Positions 1 to 6,856 of a stretch of 11,448 nt of DNA are shown here, one piece after another. Under the pieces are notes generated by a model that was not told where the DNA came from, searched no databases, and saw nothing but the letters and a program-made list of their open reading frames with translations. Position 1 is the first letter of the stretch. Every line of letters begins with the position of its first letter. This DNA is from Prochloron sp. SP5CPC1. GTDB taxonomy: Bacteria; Cyanobacteriota; Cyanobacteriia; Cyanobacteriales; Prochloraceae. A program made the position numbers and the translations under genes. The stretch covers positions 1 to 11,448 of the forward strand of contig JACONB010000028.1 of NCBI GenBank assembly GCA_014323965.1, read 5' to 3'.

Positions 1-1342
1 ACTGGAGACCTTGATTTTGTCCAGCTCCTGTTCCATCTGCCAATATGGGTGGACGAATCTCACTATCAAAATCAATCAGGGCAATATTCTCTTGCGGCCC
101 CAAATTGGTAATATAGTTGCGCAAGGTACTCTGCACTGCGGGCAACTTATTGCCTCCCATAGAACCAGAAGAGTCCACCACTACTACCACAAGGGAAGGC
201 TTTTTGGCAAATTCTTGCCAGGACTGGATCATAGCCGCCACTACTTCAGGTCGGGAAGGACGGAGACTGCTATATTTTGCCTTGGGATCCACCCCAAACT
301 GAGGGGAGAACTTACTGGACAGGGACACCCCTGGTACTCCTGGTCTGAGCCCTGCTGCCGTGGCGATTTGCTGTACTTCAGGAGTGCGTAAATAGGCAAG
401 AAATTGTTCTGCTGCTGCCCTTTCCTCCTTACTTACCCAGGGAGCAGTAGGTAAAATACCCCGCATATTGGAAGTAAAGGTAGTTTTGGGGTAGATAGCC
501 TCATACTTGTCATTCCCCTGGGAATTGCTATTAGCAGCAATAACGGAAGACTCGTAAACAGAAGCGATGGTCGCCCAGTAGGGACCGTTTTTCACCATAT
601 CCCGAGCCAAAGAACCGGTGGAGGTGCCGTAACGAGTTACTTTACTCTGGATACTCTGTACTTCCCCCTGATATTGCCGTACCTCTGCTATAGTCATTTT
701 TTCCGGTGCCTTCCCAGAAACTGAGGCAAACTGGGCTACGAGGGTTTGCAGCCCAGAATTGGAATGGCTGGGAGCCGTGTGGACGAAGTTAATGGGCAGT
801 TGGGGACTATTGGGGTCCAGGTCTTGGTGGTTTTCTGCTCCTACCAAAGCCTGATATAAGTCCTCTTGCTGACGCAACCCTGGGGCTAGATCCGCAGCCG
901 CCATGAAAACCATGGGACTATGAGCCAAGAGTGGAGCGTCCGTAATTTGGGGAATGTAATTCTGTCCCGGGAATCGGTTGTTGATGTGGTAGATTAATTG
1001 GGAATGGTATATTTCCCCGTCTACGGAAAGGAGAGTGGGAAATTCAGAGCTATTAGGGGGAATAGTTCCACCTTGGAATTGTTCTGCCAGGGTAACCATT
1101 TCCTGGACAACGTCTCCGCTGCCTTTAGCTTCGCACTGGAGGTAAAAAGTTGTCCCATTATCTAGTTTAGGTTGAGTTTGATTAAATTGGTCAGCAGCTT
1201 GATTACAAAATTGTTCCAGAGCGCTGCCAACTAAAAACTTCACGGGAAATCCTTGCTTTGGTGGCTTTACAGCTTCAGGACTATTACAAGCTCCCAGGAA
1301 GAGGAGAGCTAAAGCTGTGGTCATACATTTATACTTCATCAT
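1..1342 (-). CDS. Substrate-binding-like lipoprotein with C-terminal VWA domain (partial)
   Basis: Read on the minus strand from tandem ATGs at 1342/1339, the frame stays open to the left edge, giving 447 residues without a stop; the C-terminus lies outside. The N-terminus is a lipoprotein signal: basic MMKYK start, hydrophobic stretch, then lipobox LGAC near residue 19, so the protein should be anchored by lipid outside the cytoplasmic membrane. Residues of about 30-350 look like a periplasmic solute-binding fold (for example FLVGSALEQF near the start, YLRTPEVQ near the end). A von Willebrand A domain follows, with MIDAS motif DSSGSMGG at 390-397 after a VVVVV strand, which would bind a divalent metal. 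Such solute-binding plus VWA fusions are known in cyanobacteria; the ligand is not known to me. A TATAAT box lies 22 nt upstream. The ribosome binding site is weak. The family call is firm, the biological role is not. Confidence 0.85.
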   Translation of the reverse strand, partial: MMKYKCMTTALALLFLGACNSPEAVKPPKQGFPVKFLVGSALEQFCNQAADQFNQTQPKLDNGTTFYLQCEAKGSGDVVQEMVTLAEQFQGGTIPPNSSEFPTLLSVDGEIYHSQLIYHINNRFPGQNYIPQITDAPLLAHSPMVFMAAADLAPGLRQQEDLYQALVGAENHQDLDPNSPQLPINFVHTAPSHSNSGLQTLVAQFASVSGKAPEKMTIAEVRQYQGEVQSIQSKVTRYGTSTGSLARDMVKNGPYWATIASVYESSVIAANSNSQGNDKYEAIYPKTTFTSNMRGILPTAPWVSKEERAAAEQFLAYLRTPEVQQIATAAGLRPGVPGVSLSSKFSPQFGVDPKAKYSSLRPSRPEVVAAMIQSWQEFAKKPSLVVVVVDSSGSMGGNKLPAVQSTLRNYITNLGPQENIALIDFDSEIRPPILADGTGAGQNQGLQ

Positions 1343-1363
1343 CTTATTTATCTGGGTTTACCA

Positions 1364-1392
1364 ATTATAAACTAATCTATTTTTAATCTAAA
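1364..1392 (-). promoter_or_regulatory. Candidate sigma-70-type promoter of the VWA lipoprotein gene
   Basis: On the minus strand a TTTAGA box (1392-1387) is followed after 17 nt by a perfect TATAAT (1369-1364). The -35 matches the consensus at four of six positions. Predicted start of transcription is about 15 nt before the ATG at 1342, so the leader would be very short. Confidence 0.5.
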
Positions 1393-1422
1393 ATTAGCAT
1401 GGATTGAAATAGCTGCTACCAT

Positions 1423-1452
1423 GGTACGTGATTACTGGTCACTAGTAACTGA
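1423..1452. repeat. Short intergenic repeat, copy at the broken tnpB end
   Basis: GGTACGTG followed by a TACTGG/TAACTGA tract. The same head (GGTACGTG) and tail (TAACTGA) flank a shorter middle at 5464-5486. On the minus strand this copy supplies the last six codons and the stop of the truncated tnpB. Confidence 0.5.
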
Positions 1453-2094
1453 GGCGTCAGGGTTTAACTCTATCTGTTTGGCTCCTGTATTATAAACATA
1501 TTCGGCATACAAGCAGCCATTGCGCGGTAGGATTCGCAGCTCTCTAATGGTAGTGAAATCTAGATTAGAAGGGAATGGAAGATGAATTTCAGATAATCGA
1601 AACCACGCCTTTATTTGCTTTCCTAAAGGAATTCTGATTTGACCATTAATTAGCTTTAAGGCTTGCTTGGGATAGCTAACAGTGTACAATCCTCCTGAGG
1701 AGGGATATTTTGGCAGCGACGGATAAAAATTAAGACCGGATTTGAAGAACTTTTTCAACAATGCCTTATATGATTTGAGGGATTCTACTAAGCCTTTTAA
1801 TGTTTGTTGTGCGGCTTGAGCAAAAATACTTTTGTAATTCTTATTACTCTTCAAGGTTTGACACAAGAAACTGTACCCTACTAGATGCCCCCCTCTCCTC
1901 TTAACTACACCTTCATCATCTATTATTGCCTTGCTAGACTTGAAATATCTTTGCCTAACTTCGTACAATGCGCTATTATATAAGCTGTTGCTTTGCTGGC
2001 AAATGAACACCAGTACAGCCTTTTGTAGCTTATTAAGATGGAGTAGGTTTTGTTGACAGGCAAACATTTTGTTATCTAGCTCAATCTTTCCCAT
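1432..2094 (-). pseudogene. tnpB: Truncated TnpB (IS200/IS605-type OrfB), N-terminal part only
   Basis: About 221 residues from the ATG at 2094; a TTG at 2139 would add 15 more, and ATG 2067 is also possible. The sequence matches my recollection of the N-terminal half of cyanobacterial TnpB: AQQTLKGLVESLKSYK, then PSLPKY, GQIRIPLG, a segment ending LPFPSNLDF, and IRELRILPRNGCLYAEYVY. In full-length TnpB (about 400 residues) the next stretch after LNPD begins the RuvC nuclease core (GID-G type motif). Here the frame runs from LNPDA into six foreign residues (SVTSDQ) and a stop at 1432-1434. All RuvC catalytic residues and the zinc finger are missing, and so is the 3' end that normally carries the guide (omega) RNA. 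It should be inactive as an RNA-guided nuclease. Whether the fragment is still translated is unknown. Confidence 0.85.
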
Positions 2095-2164
2095 AATTAT
2101 AATTGACCCAACTGCTAATTCGTTAAGTTTTTTTAACAATATTTCTTAGAAGTCAGAGATACGG

Positions 2165-2178
2165 GGGGTTAAAACCCC
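2165..2178. repeat. Small hairpin GGGG-TTAAAA-CCCC at element end
   Basis: A 4-bp G:C stem (extendable by T:A pairs) lies 14 nt from the larger hairpin at 2193-2214. Its position upstream of tnpB fits the subterminal secondary structure of IS200/IS605 ends. Confidence 0.55.
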
Positions 2179-2192
2179 AGCTTCGCTCGACT

Positions 2193-2214
2193 GCCACCTG
2201 TTAAAACAGGTGGC
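2193..2214. repeat. Perfect 10-bp inverted repeat, subterminal hairpin of IS200/IS605-type end
   Basis: The arm GCCACCTGTT is followed after AA by AACAGGTGGC, a perfect 10-bp palindrome. IS200/IS605 elements carry imperfect palindromes near each end that TnpA recognises as single-stranded hairpins. This one sits about 25 nt inside the inferred boundary at 2239/2240. Confidence 0.7.
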
Positions 2215-2239
2215 TATATCTCGCTCAGGGATTTTTTAG

Positions 2240-2467
2240 GTATTCTATCAAGGTGGCGGCAACAACGACTATGCTCTAATTACAGACTTCAACCTGGGCT
2301 CGGATCGCCTCCAATTGAAAGGATCTGCTGAAGAATATACTTTGGGTGCGTCAACCAGTGGTTTGCCCAGTGGGACAGGTATATCTTTCAATGGCGATCT
2401 GGTTGCGATTCTCGAAGACATTAGCATAACTGAATCCCAATTTACCAGCAGTGTCGATTTTGTTTAA
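2240..2467 (+). pseudogene. C-terminal remnant of an RTX-like / calcium-binding-repeat protein
   Basis: The open frame starts VFYQGGGNNDYALITDFN and ends SSVDFV with TAA at 2465-2467, 75 residues. The blocks DYALITDFN-GSDRLQLKG, then YTLG, LPSGTGISF and NGDLVAIL are what I know from the C-terminal ends of cyanobacterial hemolysin-type or calcium-binding-repeat proteins, where they follow the glycine/aspartate-rich nonapeptide repeats. There is no start codon or ribosome site, and an in-frame TAG at 2237-2239 closes the frame upstream. The repeat region and all upstream coding sequence are missing from the window. It is a gene tail severed by the adjoining IS remnant, or by a rearrangement using it. 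Confidence 0.75.
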
Positions 2468-2591
2468 TACATCCGTAATAAACTAGTCAATGGAACCAAT
2501 ATATCCCAAAATGGTAATCAGTTGCTGTTCTCCAAAATGTTGTTGATATACTTCCGGAAGAGCAATTAACATTGGCCTAATTATCCTTTTG

Positions 2592-2620
2592 GATCCCCCT
2601 GTGTCGGAAATAAGGGGATC
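2592..2620 (-). terminator. Candidate hairpin downstream of the Uma2 gene
   Basis: GATCCCC (2592-2598) and GGGGATC (2614-2620) form a perfect 7-bp stem with a 15-nt loop, 11 nt past the Uma2 stop codon. In the minus-strand transcript it is followed by CAAAAGGATAATT and no U-run, so intrinsic termination is doubtful; it may only stabilise the 3' end. The rest of 2468-2630 shows nothing clear. Confidence 0.35.
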
Positions 2621-2630
2621 TTCCCATGAA

Positions 2631-3527
2631 TTAATTGATAATGCTATTCTGGACCAATTCAACAGATAAATTCAAAGCGGATGCTATTTGCTCGGCGCTT
2701 AAACCTAACTGCTGTAAACGACTAATTGCTTTTATAAGGGATCCCTCGGCATTAGTTTTTTCTTTTTCCAGGTGATCGGCACGTTCTCGTTCCCGCTCCG
2801 CCCGTTCATGTTCTTGCTCGGCACGTTCTCGTTCCCGTTCAGTGTGTACTTTTTCTAATTCAGCTTGTTCCTGTCCAGTTAATAAAAGATTACCATCTTT
2901 GTCCCACCAACGCAACCAGAGTAGGGTTTGATTTTGATAATTTCCGCGCCATAATCCCAATTCTACAGGTAAGAAGTCAATGGGATAATGACCACGTTCA
3001 TTGGGTTCCAGTTGATGATAAAATCCATGAAAAAGATGATATACTTCCAGCTTACCACTTTGAATCTCATATATCCCATAATAAGGTACACCTATAATTT
3101 GTTCATAGACCCAAAACTTACCTGGTCTAGTACCCTTTTTTCTTGACTCTGACAAAGAAGTTTTATCCCGCTCCTCCTTCCCAGAACCGCTGGCAAACTC
3201 TAAAACAATCAAAGGTTTAATATATTCTCGCCAGAGGACATAGGAACGACGAATCTGGCCATCTAATAAAGGGGGTACACCCCCCACGTAAAACCAATCT
3301 GGTGCTTCGGCACCTTGTTCTGGAGGGTCTGTTTCCCGCCAATAAATGCCACTATCTTGTCCAATAGCATAGTCTCCCTCAGGATGAATCTGTTGTAAAA
3401 TGGCACCGATGGAATCGGTAAGAATGATACTTTGGGGATGTTCTTGAAAATTCTTCACAAAAGTACCGTCTGATTCTGGTAATTGAGTATGATCCGGAAA
3501 GGGAGGAGGTAAAGTTATCGTTTCCAT
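2631..3527 (-). CDS. Uma2-family (DUF820) PD-(D/E)XK-fold protein with coiled-coil tail
   Basis: 298 residues. The nuclease-like core lies within residues of about 30-200: APDWF (D77), IVLEFASGSGKEERD (E110, then K117), and GKFWVYEQIIGVPYYGIY, the order of the PD-(D/E)XK motif in Uma2 proteins. The core residues appear intact, so it may be an active metal-dependent nuclease, although no biochemical role is settled for this large cyanobacterial family. Residues of about 218-258 are a highly charged heptad-like region rich in RERERAE, encoded in part by a 42-bp DNA repeat (2776-2795 and 2818-2837). The last 35 residues (LQQLGLSAEQIASALNLS) resemble a short helix-turn-helix. The start ATG at 3527 has a good Shine-Dalgarno (AAAGGAAG, 3538-3531). 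It begins 17 nt after the prfC stop, so co-transcription with prfC is likely. Confidence 0.85.
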   Translation of the reverse strand: METITLPPPFPDHTQLPESDGTFVKNFQEHPQSIILTDSIGAILQQIHPEGDYAIGQDSGIYWRETDPPEQGAEAPDWFYVGGVPPLLDGQIRRSYVLWREYIKPLIVLEFASGSGKEERDKTSLSESRKKGTRPGKFWVYEQIIGVPYYGIYEIQSGKLEVYHLFHGFYHQLEPNERGHYPIDFLPVELGLWRGNYQNQTLLWLRWWDKDGNLLLTGQEQAELEKVHTERERERAEQEHERAERERERADHLEKEKTNAEGSLIKAISRLQQLGLSAEQIASALNLSVELVQNSIIN

Positions 3528-3544
3528 AATCTTCCTTTGCGCGA

Positions 3545-5143
3545 TTATATTCCTGAACCCACAGGAGCTGTAGCATTTAACTTTAATTCAGGACAGTCCG
3601 ACATTACTTGTCGTAAATTCCATTCATTCTTAAACAACAAAACAGGACGTTCCCAATTATCCTTCACTGTAATAGTATTAAACAAACGTCCCGCTTTTGC
3701 CAAAGCCTTCCAACCTCCTGCAACCCAACGGGCCACACTATAAGATAATGGTTCTAACTTCGTTTCAGCTCCATATTCCTGCTGGAGACGAAACTGGACC
3801 ACCTCAAACTGCAATTGTCCTACTGCTGCTAAAATAGGGTCTCGTTTAAACTCGTCCGTGGAGTACATAATTTGAATGGCCCCTTCCTCTTGTAACTCCT
3901 GGACTCCCTTTTGAAACTGCTTGAATTTAGAGGGGTTGGGGTTCTTTAAATAAGCGAATAACTCCGGGGAAAAACAGGGAATACCCTCATATTCCAACTT
4001 CTTCCCATTATAAATGGTATCCCCAATGGCAAATACTCCTGGATTATTCAAACCAATTATATCCCCAGGATAAGCTGCTTCCAGGGAGTCCCTCCCCCGA
4101 GCAAATAATTTTTGGGGTCGAGAGAGACGAATGGTTTTCCCCGTCCGAGCATGACTTACAGTCATATCCTTCTCGAACCTCCCGGTGCAAACCCGGATAA
4201 AAGCCACCCGATCTCGGTGTTTGGGGTCCATATTAGCTTGTAACTTGAACACAAAACCGGTAAACTCCGGGTAAGTAGGCTCTATAATACCCAAAGAAGA
4301 CTTCCTTCCCTCTGGTTTCAGAGCATATTCCAGGAAAGCTTCCAGAAACAGCTTCACCCCAAAATTGGTCATGGCACTCCCAAAGAACACCGGAGTCATT
4401 TTCCCCCCCTGCACTTGCTCTAAATCGAATGGAGCACCAATTTCTGCCAAAATTTCCAATTCCTCAAGGAGTTGACTGTATAGGTCCGGTTCCAGGTATG
4501 CTTCAACTTCCGGGTCTTCCAACTTTAGCTTCCTTTCTCCCGCCTCCTGACTACCGTGGGCACGACGTTCAAAGAGATGAATACATTGCTGGCGGCGGTC
4601 AAACAGTCCCTGGAACCGATCCCCTATCCCAATGGGCCAATTTACTGCATAGGTTTGTAAGCCAAATTCGGCCTCAATTTCATCTAGTAACTCTAAAGGT
4701 TCCCTTCCGGGGCGATCTAGTTTATTGATAAAAGTAAAAATGGGGAGACCTCGGAGACGACAGACTGCAAATAATTTCCGCGTCTGAGGTTCCAAACCTT
4801 TCGCAGCATCAATTAACATGACCCCATTATCTGCTGCTGCCAGAGTGCGGTAGGTATCTTCGCTAAAATCTTGGTGTCCGGGGGTATCTAGTAAGTTAAT
4901 CTGATAATCCCGATAGTCGAACTGCAACACCGTGGAAGTAATGGAAATCCCCCGCTTTTGCTCCATTTCCATCCAATCTGAGGTTACCTTGCGTTGCGAT
5001 CGCCGCGCTTTCACGGCCCCTGCTTGATGTATCGCCCCCCCGTAGAGCAAAAGCTTCTCCGTCAGAGTTGTTTTCCCGGCGTCCGGGTGGGAAATAATCG
5101 CAAAATTACGTCGCTGTTGGACAGCAGTTTCCAGTTCAGTCAT
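3545..5143 (-). CDS. prfC: Peptide chain release factor 3 (RF3)
   Basis: 532 residues, the usual length for RF3. This translational GTPase releases RF1/RF2 from the ribosome after peptide hydrolysis, in the cytoplasm. The G motifs are intact and in order: G1 ISHPDAGKT (17-25), G2 RGISIT (64-69), G3 DTPGHQDF (86-93), G4 NKLD (140-143), G5 GSAM (255-258). The SHPDAGKT form and the C-terminal domain (for example YSTDEFKRDPILAAVGQLQFEVV) separate it from EF-G, EF-Tu and LepA. The ATG at 5143 has no strong Shine-Dalgarno but gives the normal N-terminus (RRNFAIISHPDAGKT). The promoter is probably TTGACC-N18-TATAAT at 5255-5226, back to back with the eno promoter. The HIP1 octamer at 4996-5003 is inside the gene. 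Confidence 0.97.
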   Translation of the reverse strand: MTELETAVQQRRNFAIISHPDAGKTTLTEKLLLYGGAIHQAGAVKARRSQRKVTSDWMEMEQKRGISITSTVLQFDYRDYQINLLDTPGHQDFSEDTYRTLAAADNGVMLIDAAKGLEPQTRKLFAVCRLRGLPIFTFINKLDRPGREPLELLDEIEAEFGLQTYAVNWPIGIGDRFQGLFDRRQQCIHLFERRAHGSQEAGERKLKLEDPEVEAYLEPDLYSQLLEELEILAEIGAPFDLEQVQGGKMTPVFFGSAMTNFGVKLFLEAFLEYALKPEGRKSSLGIIEPTYPEFTGFVFKLQANMDPKHRDRVAFIRVCTGRFEKDMTVSHARTGKTIRLSRPQKLFARGRDSLEAAYPGDIIGLNNPGVFAIGDTIYNGKKLEYEGIPCFSPELFAYLKNPNPSKFKQFQKGVQELQEEGAIQIMYSTDEFKRDPILAAVGQLQFEVVQFRLQQEYGAETKLEPLSYSVARWVAGGWKALAKAGRLFNTITVKDNWERPVLLFKNEWNLRQVMSDCPELKLNATAPVGSGI

Positions 5144-5166
5144 TATGAAGTCGGTTTTTTGTAGAA

Positions 5167-5217
5167 GTTAGGGAATAGAGGGATTAGGGGATTGAGTGAT
5201 AGAGTGATAGGGGTTAT
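5167..5217. repeat. Degenerate short tandem repeats (about 7-8 nt unit)
   Basis: Units such as GTTAGGG, AATAGAG, GGATTAG, GGGATTG, AGTGATA and GAGTGATA follow one another without a clear gap. The tract lies in the predicted prfC 5' leader. Short degenerate heptamer tracts are common in cyanobacterial spacers. Confidence 0.45.
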
Positions 5218-5225
5218 CGGGTATA

Positions 5226-5255
5226 ATTATATCATATGTATAGGGCAAAGGTCAA
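5226..5255 (-). promoter_or_regulatory. Promoter of the prfC-Uma2 operon
   Basis: On the minus strand TTGACC (5255-5250) is followed after 18 nt by a perfect TATAAT (5231-5226). The predicted start, near 5219, would give prfC a leader of about 75 nt. The -35 boxes of this and the eno promoter are only 9 bp apart. Confidence 0.65.
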
Positions 5256-5264
5256 GGTAGGGGG

Positions 5265-5293
5265 TTGACATTGACGAATGTAGATGATATACT
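5265..5293 (+). promoter_or_regulatory. Promoter of eno
   Basis: A perfect consensus TTGACA (5265-5270) is followed after 17 nt by TATACT (5288-5293), a near-ideal group 1 sigma promoter. The predicted start is near 5300, giving a leader of about 190 nt before the eno ATG. Confidence 0.75.
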
Positions 5294-5344
5294 TTAAGAG
5301 TGGTCAAATATGCTGCCCTATATATAGCAACCCTAAATAATTCG

Positions 5345-5397
5345 ATCCCCCCGCCTGACGGCACCCCCCTTAATAAGGGGAGAATTAAAGGGGGGAT
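5345..5397. repeat. Nested three-stem inverted repeat in the eno leader
   Basis: The outer stem is ATCCCCCC (5345-5352) with GGGGGGAT (5390-5397), 8 bp perfect. Inside are GCC-TGAC-GGC (5353-5362) and CCCCTT-AAT-AAGGGG (5366-5380). The arms fold as a three-way junction. Spacer repeats of the type CCCCCCTTAATAAGGGG are familiar from many cyanobacterial genomes, so this may be a dispersed element rather than an eno-specific regulator. Confidence 0.65.
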
Positions 5398-5418
5398 TAA
5401 GTGTTAGAGAGTTATCTT

Positions 5419-5438
5419 AAATGATGATAGACTCCTAT
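5419..5438. repeat. 20-bp intergenic motif, first copy
   Basis: This copy lies 55 nt upstream of the eno ATG, inside the predicted leader. It is matched with one mismatch at 9145-9164, downstream of mutT. Confidence 0.6.
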
Positions 5439-5463
5439 ATAGAGGATAACAAAACACTGTCAA

Positions 5464-5486
5464 GGTACGTGGTAACTGTTAACTGA
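5464..5486. repeat. Short intergenic repeat, copy before eno
   Basis: GGTACGTGGTAACTGT followed by TAACTGA, directly before the eno start codon. It is shorter by 7 nt than the copy at 1423-1452 and in the same orientation. Confidence 0.5.
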
Positions 5487-5492
5487 ATAAAA

Positions 5493-6779
5493 ATGCTGGA
5501 CAAATTAGAAGCTATAATTGAAGATATTGACGCAAGAGAAATTTTAGACTCTCGGGGGCGTCCTACAGTAGAAGCAGAAGTGCGTTTACACAGCGGTGCT
5601 TTTGGTGTTGCCCAAGTGCCAAGTGGTGCCAGTACGGGAACTTTTGAAGCTCATGAATTGCGAGACGGAGGAACTCGATACGGTGGAAAAGGAGTTTTAC
5701 AAGCAGTCAGCAATATTCAGGATAAAATTGCCCCAGCATTAATAGAATCAGATGCTTTGGCTCAGGTATCCATTGACCGGAAAATGATTGAATTGGATAA
5801 TTCTTCAAATAAGTCCAATTTAGGAGCTAATGCTATTCTCGCCGTTTCTTTAGCTACCGCGAAAGCTGCTGCGGCAGAATTACAAATTCCTCTCTATCGT
5901 TACTTAGGTGGTCCTTTAGCCAATGTACTACCTGTTCCCCTCATGAATGTCATTAACGGTGGTGCTCATGCAGCTAATAATGTGGATTTCCAAGAGTTCA
6001 TGATTGTACCAGTAGGGGCAGACTCCTTTAAAGAAGCTTTGCGCTGGGGAGCCGAGGTATTTGCTGCTCTAAGCCAAGTTTTAGCAGGTCAAGGTTTAAG
6101 TACCGCAGTGGGAGATGAAGGTGGTTTTGCTCCTCATCTTAAATCCAATGAGGCAGCATTGACAATTTTGCTAGAAGCTATTGAAAAAGCGGGATATGAA
6201 CCAGGGAAACAAATGGCCTTAGCTATGGACGTAGCTGCCAGTGAGTTTTATCAAGAAGGGGAATATGTCTATGACGGAGCGGCCCATTCTCCCGGAGAAT
6301 TTATAGATTATCTCACCCAATTAGTAGCAGAATATCCCATTATCTCCATTGAAGATGGTTTACACGAAGAAGATTGGGAAAATTGGCAAACTTTGACCGA
6401 GAAATTGGGAAATAAGGTTCAATTAGTGGGAGATGATTTGTTTGTCACCAATACTACTCGTTTGCAAAAAGGTATTGACAAAGGGGCGGGAAACTCCATT
6501 TTGATAAAATTAAATCAAATTGGTTCCTTAACCGAAACCCTGGAAACTATTGATTTAGCGCAACGACACCAATTTAACTGCGTTATCAGTCATCGCTCCG
6601 GGGAAACGGAAGATACCACCATCGCCGATTTAGCGGTAGCAACCCGAGCTGGACAAATTAAAACAGGTTCTTTGTGTCGCAGCGAACGGGTAGCAAAGTA
6701 CAATCGTTTATTACGCATTGAGGATGAATTGGGCGCGCGGGCTATTTATGCTCCTACCGTGGGTTTGGGAGTTAGATAG
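5493..6779 (+). CDS. eno: Enolase
   Basis: 428 residues, full length for bacterial enolase, which interconverts 2-phosphoglycerate and phosphoenolpyruvate in the cytoplasm. Diagnostic blocks: AREILDSRGRPTVEAEV (14-30), the SGAST loop (44-48), NVINGGAHA (152-160), GDEGGF (207-212, catalytic E209), MDVAASEF (245-252, metal D246), SIEDGL (285-290, metal E287), VGDDLFVTN (312-320), ILIKLNQIG (336-344, catalytic K339), SHRSGETED (366-374), and K390. No catalytic position is missing. ATG 5493 gives the N-terminus usual in cyanobacteria (MLDKLEA) but no Shine-Dalgarno is visible. It is a stand-alone gene behind a strong consensus promoter, with a long structured leader. Confidence 0.98.
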   Translation: MLDKLEAIIEDIDAREILDSRGRPTVEAEVRLHSGAFGVAQVPSGASTGTFEAHELRDGGTRYGGKGVLQAVSNIQDKIAPALIESDALAQVSIDRKMIELDNSSNKSNLGANAILAVSLATAKAAAAELQIPLYRYLGGPLANVLPVPLMNVINGGAHAANNVDFQEFMIVPVGADSFKEALRWGAEVFAALSQVLAGQGLSTAVGDEGGFAPHLKSNEAALTILLEAIEKAGYEPGKQMALAMDVAASEFYQEGEYVYDGAAHSPGEFIDYLTQLVAEYPIISIEDGLHEEDWENWQTLTEKLGNKVQLVGDDLFVTNTTRLQKGIDKGAGNSILIKLNQIGSLTETLETIDLAQRHQFNCVISHRSGETEDTTIADLAVATRAGQIKTGSLCRSERVAKYNRLLRIEDELGARAIYAPTVGLGVR

Positions 6780-6856
6780 TCGTTATAGCAATACGCAATC
6801 TTGGTATTGTCTCTGACGGTGTTGCCCAGAATTTTATTTTGAAAAACCTTGTGTAC

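Larger units (their letters stand above)
1432..2239 (-). mobile_element. Remnant of an IS200/IS605-family (IS1341-like) element
   Basis: The remnant comprises the truncated tnpB and the non-coding end upstream of it with two hairpins (2165-2178, 2193-2214). The upstream boundary is placed at about 2239/2240, because an RTX-type reading frame resumes exactly at GTA TTC (2240-2245) and is preceded there by an in-frame TAG. The other end is lost: tnpB is cut near 1452 and a short intergenic repeat takes its place. No tnpA (Y1 transposase) is present, so the element could only have moved in trans. The exact ends are inferred. Confidence 0.65.
5144..5492. other. prfC-eno divergent intergenic region
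   Basis: This 349-nt spacer has no gene. From left to right it holds: a GA-rich degenerate 7- to 8-mer repeat tract (5167-5217) in the prfC leader; the prfC promoter (5255-5226) and eno promoter (5265-5293) facing away from each other; the motif TATAGCAACC (5323-5332), which recurs at 10169-10178; a three-stem GC-rich inverted repeat (5345-5397); the 20-bp motif at 5419-5438 that recurs at 9145-9164; and a short repeat (5464-5486) that also occurs at 1423-1452. Confidence 0.7.

Noticed and set aside
11..391. Plus-strand 126-residue ORF
   Set aside because: It is antisense to the VWA lipoprotein gene, whose minus-strand frame carries the lipobox and MIDAS motif.
1432..2094. TldR-type nuclease-dead TnpB repressor
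   Set aside because: Those proteins keep a RuvC-like domain with mutated residues and a guide RNA. Here the domain is absent altogether.
2483..2572. 29-residue minus-strand ORF (start LIALPEVYQQ) between the RTX tail and the Uma2 gene
   Set aside because: It looks somewhat protein-like and its frame stays open upstream into the Uma2 3' end, but it has no ribosome site and I recognise no family. Too short to support as a gene.
4429..4728. Plus-strand 99-residue ORF
   Set aside because: Antisense shadow of prfC; no start signal and no family resemblance.
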